The position numbers and the translations under genes were made by a program. From CAYXDO01 sp964463485 (lineage in GTDB: Bacteria; Myxococcota; Kuafuiibacteriia; Kuafuiibacteriales; Kuafuiibacteriaceae), in the NCBI GenBank assembly GCA_964463485.1, contig CAYXDO010000097.1:1-41094 (forward strand): a stretch of 41,094 nucleotides of DNA. Reading direction: 5' to 3'. The notes beneath the pieces are model-generated. The model saw only the letters and a list, made by a program, of their open reading frames with translations, had not been told where the DNA came from and did no database searches. Shown here piece by piece: positions 7,966 through 16,677 of the stretch. The stretch's first letter is position 1. Each line of letters opens with the position of its first letter.

Positions 7966-10900
7966 GTGCGGCTGACGAGCGAAGCCGAGCGCCTGCTTTC
8001 ACGAGCAGGCGCAGCGCCTCGCCCTCTCGAGGCACGCCCAGACGCCTCTCGGTCCAGATCGACCTCTCCTTCCGTAGACACCTTCGAGCGACCCAGGCCC
8101 TTCGAACGAGAGCGCGATGGGCTCGCTCCTGATCAGAAGGCCGAGGTCACGAGCTCCGGGAGTGAATCGTCACGGCGATACTTCGGGGTCTATTTTCCAG
8201 ACGGTCGTCAACTCACGGGCTGGGATTTGCTCGACGGATCGGCCAAGGCCGCTGGGATGGGCCACCTCGCCGAGTTTGCGCGGTTCGACGTCGCGTGTCT
8301 CTTCGCCTTCGCGATGGCCCGTGGCCTGAAGCTCTCGGACGAGGAGCGCACTCACATACTCACGGACCCACCGTTTGGCGCGATCGACGGCGCCCTCCTC
8401 GGAATGATCCCGAGAGACGAGCTTCGGCGAGCCCTCGACACGCTGGTCGACGCGGAGCTCGCGAAGCACTGGCTTTCGGTCGCCGACGTCGGAACCGGAA
8501 GCTCCAACCCATTCGCATCCACCGCCGACCCATTGGTCAAGCGGGCGCTCCACCCGACCTTCGTCTCTGAAACCGAGCGAGCGAACGGCAAGGACGACGA
8601 GCTTTGGACTCGCCTTCAAAGCGGAGGTCCCGAGGTCGACGAAGAGCTTCGCGCTCGCTTCGTGGATGGCCTCGTGCGTGAGTTGGAGACCACCTCACCC
8701 GAGTTGGGCGGAAAGATTTCGCTCGCGCACACCGACGAGAGTTTGTCAGGCGACGCTGCCCGCGTGCTCCGCGCGGCGCTCGCGCGCGCTCGCACGCTCC
8801 GCCTCGAGGATCCCGACCGGTCGAGGGTCCCTGCCCAGAATCTGGTGCGAGCGCTCGCTTCCCCGAGCGAACGAACGGCCGCGCTCCTGACTCGCCTCGA
8901 AGAAGGCCTGGTCGCCCGGGTGGCCCGGCGTGCCGAAGGAGTTGCCAACTTTCACCTGAGACGAGCTCCTACCAGACCCGGCGACGCGCTCCTCGATGCG
9001 CTCGAGAAAGTGATTCCAAAGTCCGCGGCGCTGCGACGGGACGTACGATCGATGCTCCCTGCTGCGATCGAAAAGGTCATGTCAGCGTACTCACGCGACG
9101 GCTCGATAGACGCGAGAGCCGCCGCGAAGGCGCTCGGCCCGGCCGCCGCCGATCTTCTCTTCGCGGTCGCGGACGACCTCGGGCCCGCGCGTGGAGCGCT
9201 CGACCCATTTCATGGGGAGCTCGTGGGCGCGATGCTCGCGCCCCTTCACACACTCGATCCTTCCGCGGCACGAAACGTGGTCTTCGGCGATCGACTCGAG
9301 GCGCCGAAGATCCCTTTTGCCTCCCTCGCGGGATTTCTGCTCGTCGACGCTCCGCCCTACCTCGAGCTCCTCGCCACCGCCGTCCGAAACAGAAACCTCG
9401 AGAGCTTCGGACTGTATGACCGCGACCAAAAGCTCAGAGGCCAGGGCGTTCGATTTCTCGAGTCCCTCAAAGACCGATTGGACCTCCTCGGCGGATCGAG
9501 CCCCGGCGCCGACGCCGCGAACATCGGATCGGCGCTGCTCGACGAGCTCGCGTCGTGTGTCGACGTCAAGGGTCGGCTGGACGTCGCGAGAGTGTATGCC
9601 GAGAAGGGCGAGCTGGCGGGCAGACTCACCGCGATCATGACACTCACGGTCGACGGCAAGCTCCAGAGCAAAGAGCTCGATCCCGACACGGCACTGCCCA
9701 AAGCTCCGACGAGGCTCGCACCCGACACTCTCGCCGCGATCGGACGCGGCCCCAAGGACGTCGCCCAGAGAAAACGCATGCCGGCTCTAGACGCCATCTC
9801 TGCCGAGGTGAGTCGCACACTCGGTGCGAAATCGGGTGCGAAATCGGGTCCCCCGCTCGCCGGCTGGAAGGCCGTCGTGCTTCAGCACCTCTTCCCGACC
9901 ACCGTGGGTATGGTCGACGCGCTCGTCGAAAATGGACTTCAAAAAGACCGATTCAAGGTGATCGGCAAGAGTTACTCGACCTCCGACTCGGCGTTCGGCG
10001 CGCTAGAGGGTCGGGGCATCGCGGTGGATCCGAGGTCGCGGGCCAACGACGCGGTCGGATCCGACGCGGCCGCTACGTTGGCACGAATTGCCGAAGACCA
10101 ACTCGGAGCCATGTTCTCCGACGTCACGAACGAAGAGCTCGAGAGTCCAAGCTCCAAACCCCGATTCTTGCTGGTCGACGAGGGGGGCAACCTCGTCAGC
10201 ACACTCCTCGAAAAATTTCCGAGGTACGCGCGTCTTTGCGCAGCGATGGAGCACACCGAGCGAGGTATGCAGCGGCTCGACGCGTGGCAAGCCGAGCACG
10301 GCCAGCTCCCGCTCGTCGTCGTCGACATGGCCCGGTCCGTCGCGAAAAAGAGCGGCGAGAGTCCCATGATCGGAGAGAGTGTGGTCTTCTCCGCGGAGCA
10401 GGAGCTTCGCGACGCCGGCGTGAGTCCGCCGGCGAAGAGAGAGGCGACCGTGCTCGGCTACGGCGCGGTGGGCCGATCCGTCGCGGCCGCCCTGAAACGG
10501 AGAGGTTTCGAAGTCTTCACCTTCGACCCGCGCCCAGAAGCGCGAAAACAAGCCAAGGCCGACGGCGTCGCCGCTCCCACGGGACCCAACGCCAGAAGGG
10601 AAGCGCTCGCCCACGGCCACATGGTGTACTCATGCACGGGCCGCACCTCGATCGAACCCCGTGAGCTCGCATCCATGGTGCCCAACGGCGCGGTGTTGGT
10701 AAACGCAGGCTCGGGAACGCACGAGCTCGGAGTCAGCGGCCTCGCCACGGAGGAGCTCGCCGCGCGCACGGCCCAAGAGGGATTGAGCGCCGACGGGTCG
10801 TCCGTCGTGCCGTTCGGAGATCGGGTCGTCGCGACCGGTAAGTTTCGAGCCCCCGGAGAGCACCGACATCTCGTCTTCGTCGACGAGGCGGTCGTTCGAG

Positions 10901-11169
10901 GGAAGAAGCAGAAGACCGAGCACCTGGTCTTACGAGGCGGCGCCGTCGTCAACATGACCCGGGACATTCCTCCTGAGTACGTGCAACTCACCCGCGCGCT
11001 GGTGCTCGCGTCGGCCCTCCAAGCGGCGAAGGAGACTCGAACGGGCGTGGTCCCGCTCGATCCCACGCTGGCGAAGGTCGCCGTCGACGCCACCGCCAAA
11101 GAGCTGAGAAAAAAGGGACTTCCTCCGCTCGACCACCCCGATTTCAGGGAGTGCGACAACTGGGCGTGA
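7966..11169 (+). CDS. large protein with C-terminal S-adenosylhomocysteine hydrolase-like NAD-binding region
   Basis: The 1067-residue product starts at GTG 7966, with aggtgagg just upstream. Residues 1-65 are low-complexity and basic. Residues about 70-640 form an Ala/Leu/Asp-rich region without a family I recognise. It includes an EF-hand-like spacing nowhere and no transmembrane segment. From about 643 the sequence changes: LFPTTVGMVDAL, then GKSYSTSDSAFGAL, then FLLVDEGGNL, then EHTERGMQRL. This is followed by a Rossmann NAD(P) motif GYGAVGRSVAAAL (about 830-842), then SCTGRTS (about 889) and VLVNAGSG (about 911). This order resembles the cofactor part of S-adenosylhomocysteine hydrolases, which run to about 430-490 residues. 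The catalytic residues of true SAHH could not be assigned, so enzyme activity is not claimed. Confidence 0.75.
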   Translation: MRLTSEAERLLSRAGAAPRPLEARPDASRSRSTSPSVDTFERPRPFERERDGLAPDQKAEVTSSGSESSRRYFGVYFPDGRQLTGWDLLDGSAKAAGMGHLAEFARFDVACLFAFAMARGLKLSDEERTHILTDPPFGAIDGALLGMIPRDELRRALDTLVDAELAKHWLSVADVGTGSSNPFASTADPLVKRALHPTFVSETERANGKDDELWTRLQSGGPEVDEELRARFVDGLVRELETTSPELGGKISLAHTDESLSGDAARVLRAALARARTLRLEDPDRSRVPAQNLVRALASPSERTAALLTRLEEGLVARVARRAEGVANFHLRRAPTRPGDALLDALEKVIPKSAALRRDVRSMLPAAIEKVMSAYSRDGSIDARAAAKALGPAAADLLFAVADDLGPARGALDPFHGELVGAMLAPLHTLDPSAARNVVFGDRLEAPKIPFASLAGFLLVDAPPYLELLATAVRNRNLESFGLYDRDQKLRGQGVRFLESLKDRLDLLGGSSPGADAANIGSALLDELASCVDVKGRLDVARVYAEKGELAGRLTAIMTLTVDGKLQSKELDPDTALPKAPTRLAPDTLAAIGRGPKDVAQRKRMPALDAISAEVSRTLGAKSGAKSGPPLAGWKAVVLQHLFPTTVGMVDALVENGLQKDRFKVIGKSYSTSDSAFGALEGRGIAVDPRSRANDAVGSDAAATLARIAEDQLGAMFSDVTNEELESPSSKPRFLLVDEGGNLVSTLLEKFPRYARLCAAMEHTERGMQRLDAWQAEHGQLPLVVVDMARSVAKKSGESPMIGESVVFSAEQELRDAGVSPPAKREATVLGYGAVGRSVAAALKRRGFEVFTFDPRPEARKQAKADGVAAPTGPNARREALAHGHMVYSCTGRTSIEPRELASMVPNGAVLVNAGSGTHELGVSGLATEELAARTAQEGLSADGSSVVPFGDRVVATGKFRAPGEHRHLVFVDEAVVRGKKQKTEHLVLRGGAVVNMTRDIPPEYVQLTRALVLASALQAAKETRTGVVPLDPTLAKVAVDATAKELRKKGLPPLDHPDFRECDNWA

Positions 11170-11433
11170 GCCTCGGGTCCCTAGCTACTCCCTGGAACCC
11201 CCTGGACCGCAGGCAGCTCGCTCTGACCCTGGGACCACAACACCTAGCTCGGCTTGAGTCTTACGCACGCGACCTCCGTGGCTACGTCGCTCGAATCGGG
11301 TCCCACCAACTCGTGCAAGACAGGCTCTTGTCCTAGCGGGGCCGTGGGCACAACCAGAGGCAACCACCAGTTTGGACGTCCCGATCGGCGCCAAGATCTG
11401 GCGATTTCTAGCGGATCGGACTACAAAGCCGCC
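11170..11433. other. junction between the SAHH-like gene and the HEPN cassette
   Basis: A small open frame at 11151-11336 overlaps the end of the previous gene and ends LARLESYARDLRGYVARIG-SHQLVQDRLLS. It has no ribosome-binding site or family match and is not called. No tRNA, inverted repeat or attachment-like duplication was seen that would mark the edge of an insertion. Base composition starts to drop here relative to the gene on the left. Confidence 0.35.
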
Positions 11434-11986
11434 GTGTCGAATCTCAGCCTAGGTAACGACGATTTCCGGAAGCTGCCGAAAAAATGCTTGCCGATGCCGG
11501 TGCGCTTCACGACGCCCGACGGTATGACGGCTCCGCCTACCTGTCCGGGTATGCTATCGAGGCGTCGCTGAAGAGCGTTCTGCTTTTGGAAGCGCTCGCC
11601 CACGCGGCCACTGCTCGGACGTTGTCCGATCTGGCCAGAGCGCTTGCCCAATCAGGTTCGGCGACGGGTATTCTAGGCTCCTCCGCAAATACGGTCATTC
11701 GAGCATTCCGACAGCAAGTCAGCCATGACACGAATAAAGTAGTACTCGCCCTACTTCAGAAGCGAGGAACTGTCATTCGGCTGCCTTTGATCTGCTCAGG
11801 CCTGACCCGTCGCTACTTGTCTCAGGGCTGGCCTAGCATGACTGCGCATCTCAACTGGCATCCCGAACACCGATACCGCGCACCCGGTCGCGTGACCGCT
11901 CAAAGTCGCGCCGACAACTCAATAATGCGGCCTCTATGGTATCTCGAGTGATGAGTGGCATGAGAGCCGACGGGCTCCTTCGATGA
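11434..11986 (+). pseudogene. HEPN-domain gene broken by two frameshifts
   Basis: The reading goes frame by frame. From GTG 11434 the frame gives VSNLSLGNDDFR. One base shorter than expected near 11467-11473, it must change to the frame reading EAAEKMLADAGALHD, then RRYDGSAYLSGYAIEASLKS, which is the classic start of small HEPN proteins. That frame carries RQQVSH (R-x4-H, the spacing of HEPN ribonuclease motifs) and LNWHPEHRYRAPGRVTAQ. Near 11904-11920 a second change is needed to reach NNAASMVSRVMSGMRADGLLR, which ends at TGA 11984-11986. That TGA overlaps the ATG of the next gene as ATGA. The ancestral gene would encode roughly 180 residues. Either the gene is decayed or the assembly has indels. 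An intact fragment from ATG 11484 to 11951 could still be made. Confidence 0.65.
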
Positions 11987-13332
11987 GCACGCCGAGACAC
12001 TTCGACGAGGCTCAGGCGCTCGCGCGTGATGCGTTCCTGGGTTGGACCAAACGCGTGAACACGGGGGGCGGCAGGCAGCTTTTGATCGACGATGTCCTGG
12101 GGCGGATTTCGATCGCTTTATGGTCACCTTTTCCAAAGAAAGCAGCGCTGAAGCTGCTCGATGACGAGATGAAGGGGGCTGCGGGACCCTTCTGGAGTGG
12201 ATCCGTATACAGAGTGACGTCGGCCGAAGGTTCGGCGTGGGAACGAATGTGGGAAAGCGCAGTGTTCCTCGACAGAGAATCGAGAAACTTGAAAGTTCTC
12301 GAAAAGCCCCTCAGCCGCCTGCATTGGTTCGACCCACCCCGGCCGATCGAGTCGAAACCCAAGGATACTCGAACCATCGCTTTTCTCTCCTTCAAGGGCG
12401 GCGTTGGGCGAACGACGGCACTTGCAGCGTTTGCTATCCAGCGAGCGCGGAGCGGTGAAAATGTGGCAGTCCTAGATCTCGATCTCGATGCCCCAGGTGT
12501 GGGCAGGTTGCTTTCGGACGACGCTCCTAGAGCACAAGCTCCGTATGGAGTCGTCGACTTTCTTCTCGAAGCGCCATGGATCGACGACATCGATTTGAAC
12601 GAGTACGTGCATCGCTGTGCTCGACCTCAGGTGACGGAGACAGGTTCCATATCTGTCATTCCTGCGGGCACGCTCAATGATAATTATCTGCCGAAGATTG
12701 CACGCGTGGAGCTCAACTCGGAGCTCGAGGGACCTGGCGCGAGGTATGGATTTTCAGCGTTGCTCGAAAAAACACGTAACATGGCCCCTCGCCCGGCCTG
12801 GATTCTCATCGATGGCCGAGCTGGCCTATCCGAAGCGGCCGGATTGCTCCTGAGTGGGATCGCAGATCTCCACGTCATCGTGGCAACGGCGAGCGAGCAA
12901 TCCTACGACGGTTTGGCTTTGACGATTGAACACATCGGCGCTCGGCGGCTTCGCTCCGGGGACGAGACGACCCAGGCCGAAGTTCTAATCGCTCAGTCGA
13001 TGATACCGGACGACAGCGTGGTCGGTCGCCTCGTGCAGGAACGCTTCGAGGAGCGCCTGGAGGACATCTTTCGAGCTCGCTACTACGCCAAAGATCCCGA
13101 CACGGACGAGGATCGATGGTGGAGCCTCGCGGACATGGACAGCTTGGAAGCACCTCACCGACCGGTCCCTTTGGGCTACAAGGGCAGATTCGTGTCCTTC
13201 GAGCGCATCGATGAGATCGCAGACGATCTAGTGAACGAACGAGACTACGCAGCACTCGGTGACCGTATCCTTGGAGTGTTTGGCGCAGCCACTCCAGACA
13301 TGGAGGACCCCGGTGACGAGACTGACGAATGA
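11983..13332 (+). CDS. ParA/MinD-like ATPase with deviant Walker A (KGGVGRTT)
   Basis: The 449-residue product has two parts. Residues 1-120 are a separate N-terminal region without a family I know (it contains RISIALWSPFP and WERMWESAVFLDRES). From 130 the sequence TIAFLSFKGGVGRTTALAAF carries a ParA/MinD-type deviant Walker A (K138 to T145), followed by VLDLDLDAPGVG (163-174) and WILIDGRAGL (about 268-277), the positions of the Walker A' and B strands of SIMIBI ATPases. It lacks a parB or minE neighbour, so chromosome or plasmid partition is unlikely. The ATG overlaps the stop of the upstream HEPN frame (ATGA), and no separate ribosome-binding site is seen. The next gene starts inside its end. 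The DNA is lower in G+C than the flanks (28 of 60 bases in 12241-12300). Confidence 0.85.
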   Translation: MSTPRHFDEAQALARDAFLGWTKRVNTGGGRQLLIDDVLGRISIALWSPFPKKAALKLLDDEMKGAAGPFWSGSVYRVTSAEGSAWERMWESAVFLDRESRNLKVLEKPLSRLHWFDPPRPIESKPKDTRTIAFLSFKGGVGRTTALAAFAIQRARSGENVAVLDLDLDAPGVGRLLSDDAPRAQAPYGVVDFLLEAPWIDDIDLNEYVHRCARPQVTETGSISVIPAGTLNDNYLPKIARVELNSELEGPGARYGFSALLEKTRNMAPRPAWILIDGRAGLSEAAGLLLSGIADLHVIVATASEQSYDGLALTIEHIGARRLRSGDETTQAEVLIAQSMIPDDSVVGRLVQERFEERLEDIFRARYYAKDPDTDEDRWWSLADMDSLEAPHRPVPLGYKGRFVSFERIDEIADDLVNERDYAALGDRILGVFGAATPDMEDPGDETDE

Positions 13333-14809
13333 GCGACGTGTAGAGCTTCTTCAGCTCCTTAGTTTCGATCGAGGCCACGTCGAGCCGAACGGCGGACAGG
13401 CGCTTGCGAGCCACTACCCGATCAAAGAGCACCTCCAGGCCCTCGAGCCAGATGTCGTATTCGTTCTCGGGCCACGCGGCTCCGGGAAATCCAGTCTGGT
13501 CATGTCCATATCATCCCCCGAACACCGGGCTGCACTTGCTCGATTTGCGGGCGTGAGGCTGCCCGGTGGCGGGGGCGTATGGGCTCGAGGATATCCGTAT
13601 GGGGCGCTTGGGCCTTCGTCCCGGGCGTGGGAAGATTTTGCACGCAATAGTCATTCAGCGCCACTTCAAATGCTGTGGCTCTCCATCCTCGTTCGCTGTC
13701 TCGATAGCCAACTCGATGACCCAGCGAAAGGGCAGCTTCGAGAGCTTCTGGCTGCGCCGAGCGGACCTGACGCCCTCTACACGGCAGGAAAAGCCTCCGC
13801 CGCGATCATCGAGCAGGTCCTTGATGAGTTGGATTCGAAGCTCCGCGAGAAAGGCGCTCCGCTTTTCGTGACTTACGACGAGCTCGACGCGCTGTTCTTC
13901 ACCGAGTGGGCTACGATGATGCGCGTCATTCAGGCGCTGATGGGCATGTGGGCCGGATATTATCGGCGGTGGCAATTCATTCGGCCGAAATTCTTCGTCC
14001 GCACCGATCTATTTACGGAGTCCGCGCAGCTGAGCACCTCAGACATTGCCAAGATGTCGGCACGCCGGGTCGACCTTCATTGGAGCTCACGCAATCTCTA
14101 TGGAGCGTTGTTTCACCATATCATGTCTCGCGACCAGCTCCTCGAGGACTATTTCGATGCCGCGCTCCCCACCAAGAAGTTCGAAGGCCTCGGAGAGCTT
14201 CCACAAGGCGTGAAGGAAAGCGACTTCGAGCCTGCCGTCAAGAGACTTTGCGGTGCATATATGGGAGCCAGCTCGAACAAAGGCCACACGCTCACTTGGC
14301 TGATTCGAGCAGTGCGCGACGGAGCAAACCATGCTTCGCCGAGGAATCTAGTGCGGTTGATCGAGCACGCAGCCATCATCGAACAGGAGCGGCCCAGAGT
14401 CGGTACACACTCTCAACTTCTCCACCACGTCTCACTTCGAAAGGCGTTGACGAGAGTATCGGAGGAACACGTCCGAGAATCGATGTCGAGCGAGCATCCC
14501 TGGCTTTACGGTCTTCGCGAGAGACTCGCCGCATCCCGAGAGGTACCTTGGGAGCGGGGAGAGTTGGAGCAATGTCTAGGTGAAAAATGGGAAGCGCCTT
14601 GGTCAGCAAACTCAGAAGGGGGCACGCGCCCCCCAGCGAGCACCGAGGCGGAGCTCCTCGATCATCTTCTGCAATTAGGCATATTTCGCGAACGAAAGGT
14701 GGTGGATAGATCCCGCCGCCGCGACCGGCCATATCTGGGAATCGATGTGCCGGATCTGTACCTCGAGGGACTCAGACTCATTCGTCGGGGTGGCGTCGCG
14801 CGATCATAG
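13313..14809 (+). CDS. P-loop ATPase, cassette partner of the ParA-like ATPase
   Basis: The chosen GTG at 13313 follows ggagga by about six bases and overlaps the end of the previous gene by 20 bp, so the two are translationally coupled. The product has 498 residues. GPRGSGKS at 53-60 is a Walker A motif and FVTYDELDAL at 185-194 a Walker B motif with catalytic Asp-Glu. RPKFFVRTDLF (224-234) is placed as a sensor strand. Residues 235-498 include an alpha-helical part with RLIEHAAIIEQERPR and a C-terminal region ending in a possible winged-helix-like segment (LLDHLLQLGIFRER). It resembles the loosely defined STAND/Sll1717-type P-loop ATPases seen in defence islands. That match is from memory and should be tested. 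No nuclease or transmembrane segment is visible. Confidence 0.8.
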   Translation: MTRLTNERRVELLQLLSFDRGHVEPNGGQALASHYPIKEHLQALEPDVVFVLGPRGSGKSSLVMSISSPEHRAALARFAGVRLPGGGGVWARGYPYGALGPSSRAWEDFARNSHSAPLQMLWLSILVRCLDSQLDDPAKGQLRELLAAPSGPDALYTAGKASAAIIEQVLDELDSKLREKGAPLFVTYDELDALFFTEWATMMRVIQALMGMWAGYYRRWQFIRPKFFVRTDLFTESAQLSTSDIAKMSARRVDLHWSSRNLYGALFHHIMSRDQLLEDYFDAALPTKKFEGLGELPQGVKESDFEPAVKRLCGAYMGASSNKGHTLTWLIRAVRDGANHASPRNLVRLIEHAAIIEQERPRVGTHSQLLHHVSLRKALTRVSEEHVRESMSSEHPWLYGLRERLAASREVPWERGELEQCLGEKWEAPWSANSEGGTRPPASTEAELLDHLLQLGIFRERKVVDRSRRRDRPYLGIDVPDLYLEGLRLIRRGGVARS

Positions 14810-14870
14810 TTCGTGATCGAGCACTCGCGAGGGGACCTTGGTGCCGACTCCGCTGGACGCGCCCGGTGAG

Positions 14871-16133
14871 TCAACGCCACGAGGCCTCCAAACTCAGCGT
14901 GACTCGCTCTTCGTTCACTTCGCCGGATCCGCGACTCACAACCCACTCGTCGTCGTAGACAAGCTCGACCTCGAAGGTTCCGTTTGGAAGCCGCTTCACC
15001 AACTCGACCCGAGGCGGCTCCGACGCGAAGTCCACGCGCCTCTCGTACGAGTACGAGCCAGTTCCACCTGGCCTCGCCCGAAGCCGGAGCTCGAACCGGC
15101 TCGGTGCGAACACGCAGCGAATCGACACGCGATCCTCGGCGCCCGCCTCGAGCCCTAGGTACGCGCACACGCGGCCCCTCGGCAAACGCACCCGCGCCTC
15201 CCCGGAAGTCGGCGGAAGCTGGAGCTCGATCCGCTGAGCGCTGGGAGGTTGTTGCGGAAAGATGACGATCGGAAACTCCCACCTGGCGCGCCCGCGGCGC
15301 TCTTCGATCGAAACCGAGAGTCTGTGAGGGCCGGGAACCAGGCCGCGCATGACGAACTCACCCGAGGAGCCCGGGGCCGCATACAAGGAATCGACACGGA
15401 CGCTCGTGGATCCCCACTCGATACTCTCCGCGACCAATCGCCCGTCCAGTCGAACCAGCCGATCGAGCTCCAACACTCCATCCGCTCTGGCCTCTGCGAG
15501 CGATCTGGCCCCATAGCCAAGCGCAACCACACTCACCTCGCGTTGACCCGCGCTCGAAGTCTCCACCTCGAGCCGTCCGTCGAGATCAGCGTCTACCGAC
15601 CCCCGCGCTCCGTCTTCAACCACGAGTCCGCGAGCCCCGGGAATGGCCAAGCCAGTCTCTGCGTCGATCACCCGAAAGCTCCTCTTCCTCACGTTGGTGC
15701 GACTCTCGGGCGCCAAATCTCCAGTCTCGGCGGCCTCCGAGCTCTCCGAGCTCTCCGGAAGCGCGTGCAGAACGAGCGTCCCCACTTGCGAGACTTCGAC
15801 GACGAAGGGCACCGCGCTGCGACCTTCGCGGATACTGAGCTCGTGCCGACCCCGTCTGAGGGGCGGGATCAGAAGATGCCCCTTTTGTACGAGGAGCGGG
15901 ACCTCGGTGCCCGACTTGCCCCGAGTCAGCTCGAGGCGGGCGGACCCGAGCTCGCCGAGCGCGCGCACCTCAAAACGCCCCGTCAGAACCGGAAGCACTC
16001 CGTCCTCGGGAAACACACGGACAAAGCTCTGAGCGCACTTGAGCGCCCAACCGTCCGAGGACGCCAAAACGACCAAGATCGCGAACACCACCTCCGCAAA
16101 TTCCAGAACGCGACGAGTATGGCGAGAAGTCAT
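14871..16133 (-). CDS. secreted protein with carboxypeptidase-regulatory-like domains
   Basis: The ATG at 16131-16133 (not the TTG at 16143-16145) gives MTSRHTRRVLEFAEVVFAILVVLASS, a signal peptide with an Ala-rich cut region near DGWALKC. The product has 420 residues. After a first beta-rich domain and a Ser/Glu-rich linker (about residues 125-145), the segment RVIDAETGLAIPGARGLV, then SVDADLDGRLEVETSSAG, matches the carboxypeptidase regulatory-like fold. A second similar unit follows (SSGEFVMRGLVPGPHRLSVS). The C-terminal part has single Cys residues that could pair. The gene is convergent with the ATPase cassette, 61 bp apart. The product is probably periplasmic or surface; the role is unknown. 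Confidence 0.75.
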   Translation of the reverse strand: MTSRHTRRVLEFAEVVFAILVVLASSDGWALKCAQSFVRVFPEDGVLPVLTGRFEVRALGELGSARLELTRGKSGTEVPLLVQKGHLLIPPLRRGRHELSIREGRSAVPFVVEVSQVGTLVLHALPESSESSEAAETGDLAPESRTNVRKRSFRVIDAETGLAIPGARGLVVEDGARGSVDADLDGRLEVETSSAGQREVSVVALGYGARSLAEARADGVLELDRLVRLDGRLVAESIEWGSTSVRVDSLYAAPGSSGEFVMRGLVPGPHRLSVSIEERRGRARWEFPIVIFPQQPPSAQRIELQLPPTSGEARVRLPRGRVCAYLGLEAGAEDRVSIRCVFAPSRFELRLRARPGGTGSYSYERRVDFASEPPRVELVKRLPNGTFEVELVYDDEWVVSRGSGEVNEERVTLSLEASWR

Positions 16134-16677
16134 GTCCGACCCCAAACCTCGTATGCTTCATTTGCCTTTGTGAAGTCCATCGCGACTTCCAAGACGGATC
16201 TCGGGCGCCACTCCGACCTCATACTCGAAGCTGCACGTGCTGACCAATCAACTCTACTCCCTGGGACCGCAGCATACCGGGACCGGGACCCGGACCCGGA
16301 CCCGGACCGGGACCGGGACCCGGACCGGGACCCGGACCGGATGGAGCCGAGGCTCTAACTCCCACCGATCGGCATTGGTCCCGGCTCCGGTCCCGATCCG
16401 ACCCGCAACCAAACCCGGAACCAACACCGGGATTCGAGATCGGAGATACGACCTGGGAGACGGCATCTCCAACATCTGAGTTGCCGCCCCCATCAGCTCG
16501 CGCCCAGAAGCGTCGCGTGAGCATCAGCCGTATAGACCGGTCCCCTGTCATGAATGGACCGTTGGCCGAGTGGACTGGGAGGTTGCCAATGACGCTGTGC
16601 TCTGCGACACCCAAAGCGCGATGGTCGACAGTGTTTGGCAGGCTCGCGTGACCCGGGACGCGAAACTCATTCGGCGC
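16134..16677. other. divergent intergenic region with GC-rich hexamer repeats
   Basis: This 544-bp gap separates the secreted-protein gene (minus) from the RCC1 gene (plus). It contains a ggaccc/ggaccg hexamer tract at 16276-16340. A more diverged ccggctccggtcccgat-type stretch follows at about 16380-16435. No gene in either direction is supported, although long frames run through the repeats. Confidence 0.55.
16276..16340. repeat. tandem hexamer tract, ggaccc/ggaccg
   Basis: About ten near-copies of a six-base unit, alternating ggaccc and ggaccg, follow each other without interruption. Such tracts form by slippage and vary in length between strains. It lies 340 bp upstream of the RCC1 gene start, so an effect on that promoter is possible but not shown. 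Confidence 0.75.

Noticed and set aside
11151..11336. Possible 61-residue gene after the SAHH-like protein
   Set aside because: It overlaps the previous gene, has no ribosome-binding site and no recognisable family, so it was kept only as a note in the intergenic entry.
11983..13332. ParA-like gene as a chromosome or plasmid partition gene
   Set aside because: No parB, no parS-like site and no replication gene are nearby, and the overlap with the HEPN and P-loop ATPase genes suggests a different role.
16237..16614. Open frames through the hexamer tract encoding Gly-Pro or Thr-Arg repeats
   Set aside because: Simple repeats of six bases are open in several frames at once; there is no start signal or family match.
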